Below, in pieces: positions 19,543 to 30,060 of a stretch of DNA of 60,000 bases. Position 1 is the stretch's first letter; every line of letters begins with the position of its first letter. The DNA is from Zygnema cylindricum (taxonomy: Eukaryota > Streptophyta > Zygnematophyceae > Zygnematales > Zygnemataceae), in assembly GCA_037447655.1 (NCBI GenBank), contig JBBHKE010001538.1, forward strand, positions 126,001 to 186,000, read 5' to 3'. A program made the position numbers and the translations under genes. The notes under the pieces were generated by a model. It was given only the letters and a program-made list of their open reading frames with translations. It was not told the DNA's origin and did not search any database.

Positions 19543-20581
19543 TTAATGAAATACAAAAACTCTATATCCTTTTGCATTATCATCATACCCCATAAAAATT
19601 CCTGGTAAGCCCTTAGCCTCCATTTTCCATCTATCCTGTGAAGTATCTAGAATAAAACACTTGCTGCCAATTATTTTAAAGTGGTTAACATCAGGTTTCT
19701 CTCCTGTCCAAAGCTCATAAGGTGTGGTGCTAACAGATCTAGAAGCAATTGTGTTCTTAATATAAACATCACAATTTAGTGCTTCAACCCAGAATTTCAA
19801 ATCTAGCCCTTTATCTGCAAGCATGGACCGAGCACTCTCTGTCACTGTCCTATTTAATCTTTCAGTAAACACCATTCTGTTCTGGTGTATATGGAACAGT
19901 AAGATTGTGATTAATACCTTCTTGAATGAGAAATTTTTCGAATTCCTTTGATGTGTATTCTCCCCCATTGTCCGATCTTAACGCCAAGATTAGAACTCCA
20001 TGAAGCTTTTCCGCCCATGCTTTGTAGTGTTTGAAGTGAGTGAACACTTCACTCTTATGTTGCATGAAGTAGAATTTAGTGTACCTCGAGTAGTCATTTG
20101 TGAATATAACCATATAGTGGACGCCTCCAGCTGAAGCCACTTGTGAAGGACTGAGAACATCAGAGTGTATTGACTGCAGAACTTTCTCCGATCTGTGGTC
20201 TGTTATCTGTGGAAATGGCAATTTGTGAATCTTGCCAAGTGAACAACCATCACATGATTTTATAGGATGAGAACTAAGAGAAACTCCCTCGACTTTTCCC
20301 GAAGTCACCATTTTCTTAAGACTATCATAATTCATATGTCCTAATCTTTTATGCCACAATTCATTGTCAGATTGGACACTAGAGTAGAGAACATCATTTT
20401 CTTTATATTCAGCCATGTCCATCCGGTACATTTTGCTAGAATCTCTAGTTCCTGTTACTGCTACTTTCCCTTTCTTGCTAACTACCTGTCTCCCTCCTTT
20501 CAGAACAACTTCAAAGCCTTTGCTCTCTACTAATGATGTAGAAAAATTGATTTTTCTTAAAATCTGGAACATAGAAAACAT
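19543..20581 (-). pseudogene. Copia-B GAG-pre-integrase and integrase
   Basis: The stretch 19862-20581 shows the HHCC zinc site (L-W-H-K-R-L-G-H then C-D-G-C-S-L-G-K), first Asp (H-S-D-V), second Asp (R-S-D-N-G-G-E-Y-T-S) and P-Y-T-P-E-Q-N-G-V. A frameshift just before the catalytic Glu moves translation to the second stretch 19543-19968, which resumes at E-R-L-N-R-T and continues to the G-S-K-C-F and G-Y-D-D-N-A-K-G-Y signatures. The sequence is otherwise conserved; one frameshift is the main defect. Confidence 0.85.
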
Positions 20582-20666
20582 TTTGAAGGGTTCTCTCTAC
20601 CGACTTTCCCCCCGCATCTACCATCAAAGATACATCACCCTGAGCTGAGGTTGGAACACTCATGCC

Positions 20667-21203
20667 TCAAGCATAGTAGATACTCTTTCGAGATGTTTGC
20701 TGCAGATTTGTAAAAGCCACTTTATTCCAACACATGTGGGTAGATGCTCCCGTGACCATGATCCATCCTGCATCTTTTGGACCCTCTATTGAAACCGCCA
20801 TAGCAAATAGCTCCGCCTCCTCTTGCTCATTGAAGCTTAGAGACTCATCTGCATCAGTTGCAGAAGTTGAGAAAAGAGCATTTCCACGGGAAGGATTTCC
20901 AGAAAAGCCTTTGTGATACTGGCTCTGCTGCCAACCTGGCCTGTATAAACCTTTTTCATTAGCCTTCTTCAGTTTAGGATAGTACCTGTATCCATTACCC
21001 TTCTCATAACAATAAAAACAAGTAGTAGTAGATGACCTATTCTGTCTCTGATTAAACTGATTCTGGTTCTGGTTAAGTTGACTCTTGTTCTGATTATTCT
21101 TAATTCTTTTGTCAAAGTCTGTGGCAAATGCTTCAACTTTTCCTTCTCCTAGAAGGAGTCTAGTATTAGTCTCTTCCTCCAATATAAGATTATACACTAA
21201 CAA
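20667..21203 (-). pseudogene. Copia-B gag zinc knuckle and protease
   Basis: 178 codons hold a glutamine/asparagine-rich linker, a nucleocapsid knuckle C-F-Y-C-Y-E-K-G-N-G-Y that lacks the His and last Cys, and the protease site W-I-M-V-T-G-A-S-T-H-M-C in which the catalytic Asp is replaced by Val (family D-T/S-G-A-S). The enzyme would be inactive. It lies between gag (21237) and the pre-integrase domain. Confidence 0.8.
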
Positions 21204-21236
21204 AAATGACCAGCTAGCTTTATCACGACTCTTTAA

Positions 21237-21755
21237 TTAAACAGACACACCCTTCATGCTACTAAGGAGACCTCTAATAAGCAGAGCTGCTTGTTGAAAC
21301 TCAGTAAAAGACCCCTCAACAGAAGAGTGAGCATCAGTTAGGGCATGAAAATTGTCACAATACTCGACCATAGGTCCCCCTAAGTATTTGGATCCCCAAA
21401 TTTTTCCAGCCACTAGTAGCTCCTCTTGAACATTCGCTTTCTCAAAAGCGGATTTTAGTGATGCACTTGCCTTCTTCATTTTCAGTCGAGACATGACCAA
21501 ATTTTCTGAAATACAAAGAATTAGATTGTTCCTTGCCATTGAATTCTTTTTCGCCCAAGATGGATCTGTATCATCAAGGGAGCCATCCAAGACCCCCAAT
21601 AAGTTAGCTGTTTCAAACGACGATTCAACCATCGCCGCCCTGTAAGCATACTTTTGGCCATTGAAGATAGGAATTCTTGACGAAAGGCCCATAACTTGTT
21701 GTTTTACAACCACCGTTGCAGGAGGAGGACCAGCAGTAGTAGTGGAAGTAGACAT
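21237..21755 (-). CDS. Copia-B gag N-terminal domain, start codon in LTR
   Basis: The ATG at 21755-21753 is inside the 5' LTR, which ends at 21697. About 20 codons (M-S-T-S-T-T-T-A-G-P-P-P) are LTR-encoded, and the next ones (Q-V-M-G-L) come from the primer-binding site. The rest is a UBN2-type copia gag with Y-R-A-A-M-V-E-S-S-F, A-K-K-N-S-M-A-R-N-N-L-I-L and F-Q-Q-A-A-L-L-I-R-G-L. It ends at a stop at 21237 where related elements continue to the zinc knuckle (20667-21203), so gag is probably cut by a point mutation or frame change. Confidence 0.75.
   Translation of the reverse strand: MSTSTTTAGPPPATVVVKQQVMGLSSRIPIFNGQKYAYRAAMVESSFETANLLGVLDGSLDDTDPSWAKKNSMARNNLILCISENLVMSRLKMKKASASLKSAFEKANVQEELLVAGKIWGSKYLGGPMVEYCDNFHALTDAHSSVEGSFTEFQQAALLIRGLLSSMKGVSV
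21686..21695 (-). promoter_or_regulatory. Copia-B primer-binding site (half-tRNA type, shorter match)
   Basis: The plus strand GGCCCATAAC matches the anticodon loop region of initiator tRNA-Met. The match is shorter than in Copia-A or Copia-F. It sits next to the LTR start at 21697. Confidence 0.7.
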
Positions 21756-22681
21756 GAAAAACAACAAAAACTATCAAAGTACCTACTCAACCACCAACTT
21801 TGAACTGACACAAAATATGACTCAGATAACCAATATGCCTCAAATTTGCCAAAGTGATAAAAAATACAGTAAACTGACAATTCCCAATATTTCAACCCAA
21901 ATGACATAGTAAACTATAAGATATGATATCTGGAAGTTTCCAAAAAAAACTGCCCTTAGAAAGTCATATTCCCAATACTGGATACTAAAAAATTGGCCAA
22001 GTCCTAAGTTATATACTCACAGTATGTTTCTACTGATCTATACTAATTTGGCCTACTATTCTACGGTTATTATCCTGATTAACGACAAAGCACCCTACTT
22101 GTACGTCACTGTACCTCAAAACCTTGATTATTACTTTCTAGAAACCTGATTAATGGAACATTATTTTTTTATTACACTAAACTACAAAAAATTGTTATTC
22201 AGATATTTGATGATATTGAACCATACACAAAACGTTCCAACTGTACACAAAACGTTCCGAATGCTGAATCAACGATAGTCGCTAAAGTCCAACTGAAAGT
22301 GGTTGTGTAGTACGAAGCACCTGAGTGCTTCGTCACTTGTGGTCCCAGGTGAATCGCGTCGGCTGGAACAAATTCAATCGAGGATGGTACCGTCGAATTG
22401 TCCCATTTATTTCCAGATACTCGGTTCATATCTCGTTCGTACAATCGTGTGAATCGAAATGTCAACTGCGTGACGCGTGTGGTTGACTGTCCACGCCACT
22501 CCAAAAAATCTGCATACGTTCTTTTGCCAACACGTGTCCTTGTAAAAGTACAATACACTCTACTGTACTTTTTGCTGCTGTAACGCTAATTAAGGTAAGT
22601 ATTACAGTAGACTAATTAGAAAAATATTCTAAGTTATTTTTACCCCTATATACTGAAAATAAAGATTTATAAATTACAACA
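21697..22681 (-). repeat. Copia-B 5' LTR
   Basis: It starts TGTTGTTTTACAACC and ends ATTACAACA, followed by GATTA. It lacks the tRNA-like block and hairpin seen in the A/E/F/G copia LTRs. Confidence 0.9.
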
Positions 22682-22686
22682 GATTA

Positions 22687-23022
22687 AAGGCACGCTCCTC
22701 AATTGGGGGAGGTGTCGGTTCCCGCTCCGGCTCCACAACGTCCGAGATCTCATGATCCTCCTCATCCTCCTTGTCCTCCTCCTGAAGTGGGTTGTATTCA
22801 GGGTTGTGAATCTTTTGACCCTTCTCCTCAACTGGTCTCCAACGGCTCTTCCTCGCTACTGGCTATCTCCCTAAGCTCCGACCTTGCTTCCACCTCCCTC
22901 TTCTGGTCTGCCTCTACCATGGCCTCCGCCGCCATTAATAATCTGTCCGGGCGGGGTATATCTTCCTTCCTTACCCGTACAAGTCTTCTCTGTTTCATTG
23001 GTGGAGAGGACGACGACGCCAT
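22687..23022 (-). pseudogene. ORF X, N-terminal part
   Basis: The minus-strand ATG at 23022 opens a frame starting M-A-S-S-S-S-P-P, then a basic R-R-L-V-R-V-R-K segment and an acidic, Glu-rich region. A stop follows at about 22828. A one-base frame change there restores a Glu/Pro-rich frame that runs to 22687 and joins the C-terminal part at 12375 in frame once Copia-B is removed. The whole would be about 420 residues. The bases immediately upstream of the ATG are a copia LTR fragment, so the true start could lie elsewhere. Confidence 0.55.
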
Positions 23023-23148
23023 GTCTCCAATTTCTCAGTGACTGCGACAAGTTTGAGAGTTGGAGAGAGAAGTTAGAGATAGACTGCCTCGACTTCTATA
23101 TTTCTTTTCAGACCTAGAAAATACTAATAAAACCATTAGTTTCTACAC
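23023..23148 (-). repeat. copia LTR fragment (Copia-F type, inner end)
   Basis: It matches 39470-39593, from the hairpin (CTCCAATTTCTCAGTGACTGCGA) to the LTR terminus TTTCTACA. The rest of this LTR and its element are missing. It lies exactly between Gypsy-1 coding sequence and the ORF X start. Confidence 0.75.
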
Positions 23149-23723
23149 GAAACACTCTCCAAACTGCCTTGACTAGGTTGGTTGCCAGGGCCGATGGCGG
23201 CTTTATCGGAGAGGGTTGAGGGTTTCATGATTGGAGTCTTCCAAGCGTCGCATTGTGCGAGAGTATCGCAGCGTCCAACATTTAGTAACCTGCCCTGGTG
23301 GGACGAAACCAAGGGTTCGTCGTCACCAATGTGGTGAAACACAACTGCGCTGTTGCGATTTCTTGTCCGCGCGGTGATGGCGTTGCGATGCTGTGACGGC
23401 ATCGCAACTATCCTACGCTTCGGTGGCTGGGCAACCATAATGTTGCGATCTGTTAACATCGCCACTGAATTTTTTCGACACGTCCCCCATATGATCGCGA
23501 TGGTTGCGATACTGCGATTCGTTCCTTTATCGCGTCTGTTGCGATTGCCCCTCCGGTTAAGCCAAGTGTTCGCACTCTGCGTAAACCGACGCAACAATTC
23601 AGGCGAATGGAAATCCTCCTCGTCTACCCAAGAATCATCTTCAACTCCGTAGCCCTTCCAACGCACCAAATATTGGGTGGAGTTAGAATGCCAAGAGCGA
23701 CGCGGCTGAAGGATCTCCTCCAC
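23136..23723 (-). pseudogene. Gypsy-1 chromodomain and C-terminal tail
   Basis: Near the start of this stretch is an Y-L-V-R-W-K-G-Y-G-V-E-D-D-S-W-V chromodomain with the downstream F-H-S-P-E-L-L-R-R-F helix. Chromodomains at the C-terminus of gypsy integrase recognise modified histones and steer insertion to heterochromatin. A low-complexity Arg/Asn tail follows, ending at the junction with the LTR fragment. The chromodomain lies in a different frame from the integrase C-terminus at 23790-24002. Confidence 0.85.
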
Positions 23724-23749
23724 CTTCTACTCGTCCGATGTACCCTAAA

Positions 23750-24890
23750 TGGGCGGTAAAGGGGTACTTCGTTCTCGATTAGGAAAAATCTAATCGGGGT
23801 CGCTAAACAGTTTGAGAAGGGAAACATGGAAAACATTGTGAATATGCCAGTCCCTCGGTATATCCAACTTATAGGCCACCTCTCCCACCCTTGAAAGAAG
23901 AGTGAACGGGCGTGTAAATCTCGGTGCCAATTTCTTGGAGATGGCACCCGGTACCGACATGTTTGACATATTAAGGCAAACTTTATCACACATGTTAAAC
24001 ACAATGTCCTACAATGACCGTCGACCTGCGACTTTTGATGATCCTTTGCAAGCTGGAGCGTCTTCGCCACTTTCTCCAAATTCCCGTGCAGCGTTTTAGC
24101 AAAATCTAGAGCTACTGGTGTAGGGCAGTACGCTGCAATAAATTTTGGGGAAGGGTGGGTTGTCGTTCATTGAGAGAAAATGGCGTAGCATTTGTGGACG
24201 AGTGCACCGCACTATTATACGACACCTCAATTGCCGTCAAATGGTTCACCCAATCCGTTTGGTGTACCAATAGATATGCCCGCAAAGCCTCCTCCAAAGT
24301 CTAATTCACTCTTTCTATCTGACCATCGGTCTGAGGGTGATAAGCTGTGGACATGGCCAACTGCGTTCCACACAGCTCAAACAGACTTCTCTAAAAGTGG
24401 CTCACAAATTTTTGATCACGGTCACTGATGATCCTCTTCGAGAAGCCGTGATGGCGGAATATCTTCCGAAAGAATAAGTGTGCCACATCCCGCCCTGTGG
24501 CTGTGGTTGTCGTGGGTAGGAAATGGGCCATTTTTGTCATATAATCCACGACAACGAAGATGGAGTCATATCCTTCCCGAGTCAACGGAAGAGCAACGAT
24601 GAAGTCTATTGAAATCGCCTCCCAAGGAATAGATGGTATCGGAAGGGGTTCTAACAGAACTTGGTGACCCGATTCCGATTTATTTTTGTTAGAGGAGTCA
24701 CACGTCCGGACATACTTCGCAATGTCCCGAGTCATGTTCGGTCAATAATACGCCTCAACGACAAGTGCAGTTGTTTTATCTCACACGAAATGTCCACAGA
24801 GCGGCTCGTCATGATTCATTTTAAGTATCGAATGACGTAACTCCTGATTTGTCGGAACGTAAAGTCACTTGTTTACCTTGGTCTGTATCG
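23750..24890 (-). pseudogene. Gypsy-1 integrase
   Basis: The stretch 24391-24735 contains the first catalytic Asp region (I-S-I-D-F-I-V-A-L-P) and the second (I-S-D-R-D-Q-K-F-V-S). The third-residue motif T-A-Y-H-P-Q-T-D-G-Q-I-E-R-V-N follows at about 24297-24340, then a stop. The GPY/F-like C-terminal region R-F-T-R-P-F and D-W-H-I-H-N-V-F-H-V-S-L-L-K is at 23790-24002. Several frames are needed, so it is inactive. Confidence 0.85.
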
Positions 24891-25889
24891 TCACATACTA
24901 TTTGCGGTTCGAAACAATACCTTCCGTTTTACAAGTTCTTTGATTGCCTCGTGTTCATCATATGCGGCCTTAATCCTACTTAACCATTGGTCGTCCATTG
25001 GTATCGTACTGGTCACTGCGCTGAGTTCCGGATACTGCGCTTTGTTCGACACTGCGGTGTTCTTTTTCACAGCGCTTACGTTTCCGTCCTGCGATGCTTG
25101 CAATTGTTGCTCTGCCACTGGCGCAGCTACTCCGGGTCTTCTCGACAGCGCATCCACCGGGTTTGTCTTGACCGGTCTATACTCAATAGCTAGTTCCGGG
25201 CCGAAGGTTTGAAAAAAAATCATCTATCGCACTTGTTTCTTTGACAACTTCGGCTGTGTTTGAAGATACTGTAGGGCGTGGTGATCGGTGATGATCGTGA
25301 TCCGCTTCCTTTGAACGTAACATTTCCAAACCTCTAGTGCATTAATAATGGCGATTGTCTCCTTTTCATGGGTGGCCCAATTAAGCCTCGTTGCATTTAG
25401 TTTCCAACTGTCGTAGGCAATGGGTTGAAGGCCTTTTCGTTGATCGTGCATAAGGATCGCTCCAATAGCCGTATTGTTGGCGTCGGTGATTATCATCCAA
25501 GGTAATTCCGGGTCGGGGACAGCTAACAAAGGGGCGGTAACCAACCGCTCCTTTAGCGTGTCAAAGGCTGCCCCTTGCGCCGTTTTCCACTGATAAGGCA
25601 CGTTGTTCTTAAGTAATTCTGTAAGTGGTGCAGCAATTTTTGCAAAACCTTCAACAAAACGGCGATGGTAGGAGCATAATCCAAAAAAGCTCCGAAACTC
25701 TGTAAAGTTCGTCGGCTGCGGCCACTCTTTCACTGCCCTAGTTTTGTTGGGATCCACTGCGATTCCATCCTGGCTCACCACATGACCCAAAAACTCAATT
25801 TTCTCCTTCAAGAAGTCACATTTACTCCTCTTCGCGTACAACTTTGTTCTCCTAAAGGACTTGTAAGATCGTTCGCAGATGCTCCACAT
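24891..25889 (-). pseudogene. Gypsy-1 RNase H and RT thumb
   Basis: The stretch 25224-25889 gives the RT thumb/connection ([23 protein letters not shown]) and RNase H ([36 protein letters not shown]). The frame changes at 25223 into the linker R-P-V-K-T-N-P-V-D-A-L-S-R-R-P, a conserved gypsy motif. The RNase H catalytic Asp residues are kept. Confidence 0.85.
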
Positions 25890-25902
25890 GATCCTCCAAC
25901 GT

Positions 25903-26371
25903 CTAGCTATATACTAAGATGTCGTCCAAGAAGACAATTATGAAGGCATCCAAATATTGCCGAAACATGGAATTCATCAAATGCATAAAGGTTGCCAGTG
26001 CGTTGGTCAACCCGAACGGCATAACCCGAAATTGAAAATGACCGTATCGAGTTTTAAATGTCGTCTTTTCCACATCTTCCTTGCCAATTCTGATTTGGTG
26101 ATAGCCACTTCCTAGGTGTATCTTTGAAAAATATTTAGCACCTCGTAGCCGATCCAACAGCTCGTCTATCCTCGGTAGAGGGTACGCATTTTTCACCGTT
26201 AACTTGTTTAGCGCTCGGTAATCCACACACATCCAAAAACCTCCATCTTTTTTTTACGAAGAAGACGGGGGCTCCATACGGTGACTTGCTCGGTACAATT
26301 GCTCCGGCTTCGACCAACTCCGCAAGTTGCTTTTTCAGTTCATCTAATTTTGTGTAGCTCATCTTGTACAT
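25903..26371 (-). pseudogene. Gypsy-1 reverse transcriptase palm/fingers
   Basis: It shows [34 protein letters not shown] and the F-L-D-D-I-L-V-Y-S active site. The first palm Asp is changed to His ([12 protein letters not shown]; Gypsy-2 keeps K-I-D-L-R-S). A frameshift near 26230 separates the N-terminal stretch 26135-26371. The reading frame is interrupted by the Copia-G LTR just upstream of M-Y-K-M-S. Confidence 0.85.
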
Positions 26372-26386
26372 CCGATTTGCCGGGGA

Positions 26387-27425
26387 TGAAACTCTGTGTC
26401 CTCCATTAGACTACAGAGTATAGGAAGCCTCTAGATAGTTATTAACTAACCCACTTTCAATGGCAACCAGTGCTACCTAAGCAGACAAACAGACAATCTC
26501 ATTGCATCTGTTTGCAGCTTGGACTCCCCAGAGTCCGTAGGAAAAAGAATATCTGAAAACGCCCAACCAGGCGATAAGTTATAAGCCTGCAAAAATGCTA
26601 ATTTATACAACCTCTCATAGAGAGAGAAAACCATCAACCAGATTTTTCTAAGTCCTAGCTTCCTCTCACAACCCCTATCTACTAATTGTACGAACAAATC
26701 ACAATAATGTATAGTATATAAAAGTACTACTACCGATGTACTTTTTGTACGACCTTTGTACAACAAGGCCATTGAGCGGACGCGTGTCTATTTTTCACTC
26801 GTCCGTACGTTCCTCAGAATTCCCGCGACCGAATGTTATTTCTTCACGTGGCGCTAGGTCATGCCACGTCACTAAATGCCAAAGTGACCATTCTGGGATT
26901 TCGGCGATGATGAGCGCCGTTGGATTTGACTCGAAATGCAATCTCAGCCGTTATGAATACTTGGGCGATATTTGTTTCGCTGTCGAAACAAAATGCGCGG
27001 TATCCGTTTCGATACCGTACCGTACTTCGTACTTTACAAAAACTGTATCTATGCATGTTGTATATAGTTTCAGTTAAATGGATTAGTTCATTCCTAAATA
27101 TATAAATATATATCAAACCCTATAACATTTAGCATTGGTCTTAGACTAATAGGATAAAGCTGCCCGCTACCGGCCAACTTGACGGAGGGCAGGTACCGCG
27201 ATCAAATCCTAGGTCTGTCAAGTATATTTTTAGTAACCTACTAAAAATAACTGCTTGTTGAACTAATGCAGCCATGGATCAACCATCCTCTCTATTCTTC
27301 AGTGACTACAAAAAGTATGGGGGCTAGAGAGAGGAGGTGGAGGCAGGCTTTTCGTCCTTTTCTTTTCCTTTTATACTAACATATTTAAACCAAGAAAATA
27401 CTCTAGAAATCTATTAATTTCAACA
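26387..27425 (-). repeat. Copia-G 3' LTR
   Basis: It starts TGAAACTCTGTGTCCTCC inside Gypsy-1 RT and ends ATTTCAACA before the polypurine complement CTCCGCTTA. It contains a TATAAATT box (minus, about 26610), a tRNA-like block (27148-27231, B-box-like GATCAAATCC, T5 run) and a hairpin (27280-27342). Confidence 0.85.
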
Positions 27426-27465
27426 CTCCGCTTATTTTCTAGTCTTATTTTACCTTCGGTTTTAG

Positions 27466-28282
27466 TGCACATTTTTCTCTACAATATTTCAATTTAGGAG
27501 AGGGCACTGGTTTTGTCATCATATCAGCCACCATTACTTCATCATATCTATATACAAGATTCACAATCTTATTCTCAACTTTCTCCCTCACAAAACTCAA
27601 TCATATGTCCATATGCTTAGCTTTAAAATGATGTTTTGGATTAGCTGCAATTGCAATGGCAGCTTGATTATCACAAAACACTTCATGCACTCCCTCCTTC
27701 ATATACCCCAGTTCTTGCAGCTAGGATTTGATCCATATCAACTCTTTCACAGCAAAACAAGAGGCCATGACTCAACCTCCATAGTAGAGTGAGCAACCAC
27801 CTTTTGTTGCTTACTGCTCCAAGAGCATGCACCTTCCCCAACATATAACACATACCCAGAAGTGCATCTTCTCATAGGTGCGTCCCCATAACTGGCATCA
27901 CTCCAAGTAGTGATGTCACTGTGCTCCCCTCCCAAATGCAACCAGAACTCTTTAGTTCCCACCAGTTATCTCATGACTCTCTTCGCTGCCTCCCTGTCTC
28001 TCTTCCTAAGATCATTAAGACTCCTACTGAGAACTCCAACTGCTGCCGCTATGTCCGGCTTGGTACAGGTTATAAAATAGATTAAACTTCCTACGACCTG
28101 TCTATAAGGGATAGACTTTATAAACTCTCTTTCCTCTGGACTCATCTGATCATCTAAGATTATCACTCCTCCTTCCACACTCCCATCACTTATTTTTTTC
28201 AAGTCCATGGGAGTGGTACAACTGTTTCCATTTTCCATCTAGAATTTCTCAAGCATATTACCTATTGCTTCTTTTTGAGTAA
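27466..28282 (-). pseudogene. Copia-G RNase H
   Basis: Minus-strand pieces 27966-28238 and 27747-27962 show the connection and RNase H motifs S-C-T-T-P-M-D-L-K-K, P-D-I-A-A-A-V-G-V-L-S, T-T-W-S-D-A-S-Y-G-D and S-T-M-E-V-E. The C-terminal part down to 27466 is recognisable but broken (K-H-H-F-K-A-K-H-M-D-I region). A stop at about 27963 and a deletion near 27770 break the frame. The upstream connection region is split by the MITE at 28283. Confidence 0.85.
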
Positions 28283-28949
28283 GGGTATGGTAACATCAAG
28301 AGGTCTTTGTAATAGTACGAACAGCAAAATTTCTAAATTACAGAGGCCTCGGTTACATCGCGTATCATCTGTAAACAAGTTTTTACATACGTGTTCTAAT
28401 TTGAGTGATTCCACGTAGGTCGACGATCAAATCTATAAAATCGTCAAAGATTTGGAAACCGACCATTTTTCGCATAAAAATCCGTACTTGCGTATTACGT
28501 ACTTGTACTTCACAAGTGTACCGCGTCAATGTACATCAGAGATCTCCTTCATACTGTTGACTTTTAGGAAAAAACCGTATTTCTTTTCGGCAAAAATTTT
28601 ACGGTCACCTACTCTGAAGACACGTGACTTTGGGGACGTGTGAAAATTTCATATTTCATCGACGCACGTGTCTGAGGTCCAGGTGTAGCGATTTGACTGG
28701 TTCTGTATTGCTGAACCCACTTCGGCGAGGTGGGTTCACCAATACAGAAGCGTATGGAGCAATTGCTTCGCAGATGAAGACCAAAATTTAATCGGACGGT
28801 CGATGTCTTCTCCTGGATACTTGGAGAACAGTAATCTTATTTTCTGTAATGTTGTCTTCAAGAAACTCACAAAAATATAGTACGGCATGGTACGGGCAAG
28901 TACAAAATTCTGTATTAATCCTCACTTTTCGTCTAATGTAACCATACCC
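28283..28949. mobile_element. PIF/Harbinger-type MITE
   Basis: A 667-bp insertion with terminal inverted repeats GGGTATGGTAACAT and ATGTAACCATACCC (one mismatch) flanked by the 3-bp target duplication TAA (28280-28282, 28950-28952). A TWA target and GG-starting ends are typical of PIF/Harbinger (Tourist-like) elements. No transposase is encoded. Deleting it with one TAA restores the copia RT sequence around it. Confidence 0.9.
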
Positions 28950-29043
28950 TAAAAGTGATAATCTTTTTCCCCTTATCTCTCTCCATTTGAATCCCCAAAA
29001 TATATCTTGCCTCTCCTATATCCTTCACATGAAATCTGCTTCT

Positions 29044-30060
29044 TGTAGAAATTAATGGTATTTAAGTATTTTCTAAGTCTGAATAGAAATAAAGAAGTCG
29101 AGGCAGTCTACCTCTAACTTCTCTCTCCAACTCTCAAACTTGTCGCAGTCACTGAGAAATTGGAGAGGAAGCAAGAGCCATGGCTACCTAGGCTATCCTG
29201 AGGTTTATGAGAAATTTATATTAGTCAAGGGATTAATTACTAAAAGAAATGTGCCGGCGACAGGATTTGATCCTGGTACCTGCCGGCCGTCAGAGAGTAG
29301 ATAGCCGGTAGCCTTAGCCGTTAAGTCTAGAAGTAATCTTACATAGTATACAGTACGATAATGATTTAAACATGTACACGTAGGATAAATCATTTAAATA
29401 TAACTGTTAACGGGATACATAGATATGGTAGTGTAAAAGTACGAATTGCGGTACAGATAAGAAATCAATACCGCGCATGTATTTATTACGGCTACGATCA
29501 AATGCGAGTTTAACCGGACGGCCGGAATTAGCGCCGAGATCGCGGAAGAAGAATTCGGCGGTTTGTGGGCATCGCCACATCAGATGACACGTGGCGATGT
29601 TACATTGGAGCGCGGCATCTCCGAGGATTAAAAGAGCAAATCCGGATATTCCACGTGTGGACATTTAGGCCATGTCTTACAATGTCCGTACATAAAGTAC
29701 ACCGACAGCTGTACTTTTGCGTACGGAACTGTATTCTGATTGGTTATGTATATCAGTAGATAGAGTCTGTGAGAGAGATAGGACTTAGAAAAATTAGAAG
29801 ATAGGACCCTCTCTCCCAGAGAGCTTCTGTACAAAAGGTCAACTTTGACCCTCCATGACTTACAGCTCAGGGGAGCAAATTCAGAGATTCTTTTTGCTAT
29901 TGACTCAGGGGAGTCTTGCCTTCACAGGGGTGAAGGTGGTCAGAGTATTTTTCGGCCAGGGTGGCAGTTATTTTTGCTTAAACACAAAGGGGTCAGGATT
30001 ATCCTAGAGGCTTCTCGGAAGCTGTCCACTCTGAGGACTTATGGAGGTCTCAGAGTTTCA
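29044..30060 (+). repeat. solo copia LTR in plus orientation, target duplication CTTCT
   Basis: It starts TGTAGAAATTAATGG and ends CAGAGTTTCA, with CTTCT at 29039-29043 and 30061-30065. It is the reverse complement of the Copia-F LTR type (38548-39593) and carries the hairpin (29108-29166) and tRNA-like block (about 29240-29335, minus strand). It split the Copia-G RT gene. Confidence 0.95.

Larger units (their letters stand above)
12376..22681 (-). mobile_element. Copia-B retrotransposon, interrupted by Copia-C
   Basis: LTRs are at 12376-12699 plus 16888-17583 (3', split by Copia-C) and 21697-22681 (5'). Internal sequence 17584-21696 carries gag, PR, IN and RT-RNase H on the minus strand. 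The flanks GATCA (12371-12375) and GATTA (22682-22686) fit a 5-bp target duplication with one change. It is inserted in ORF X: the ORF X frame continues from 22687 to 12375 when the element and one duplication copy are removed. Confidence 0.85.
23149..26386 (-). mobile_element. Gypsy-1, chromodomain Ty3/gypsy pol fragment
   Basis: RT, RNase H, integrase and chromodomain are in order on the minus strand. The RT N-terminus is cut at 26386 by the Copia-G LTR, and the 3' end abuts a copia LTR fragment. The gag, protease and 5' LTR are absent. Together with the 10933-11413 LTR it may be the 3' half of one element. Confidence 0.85.
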
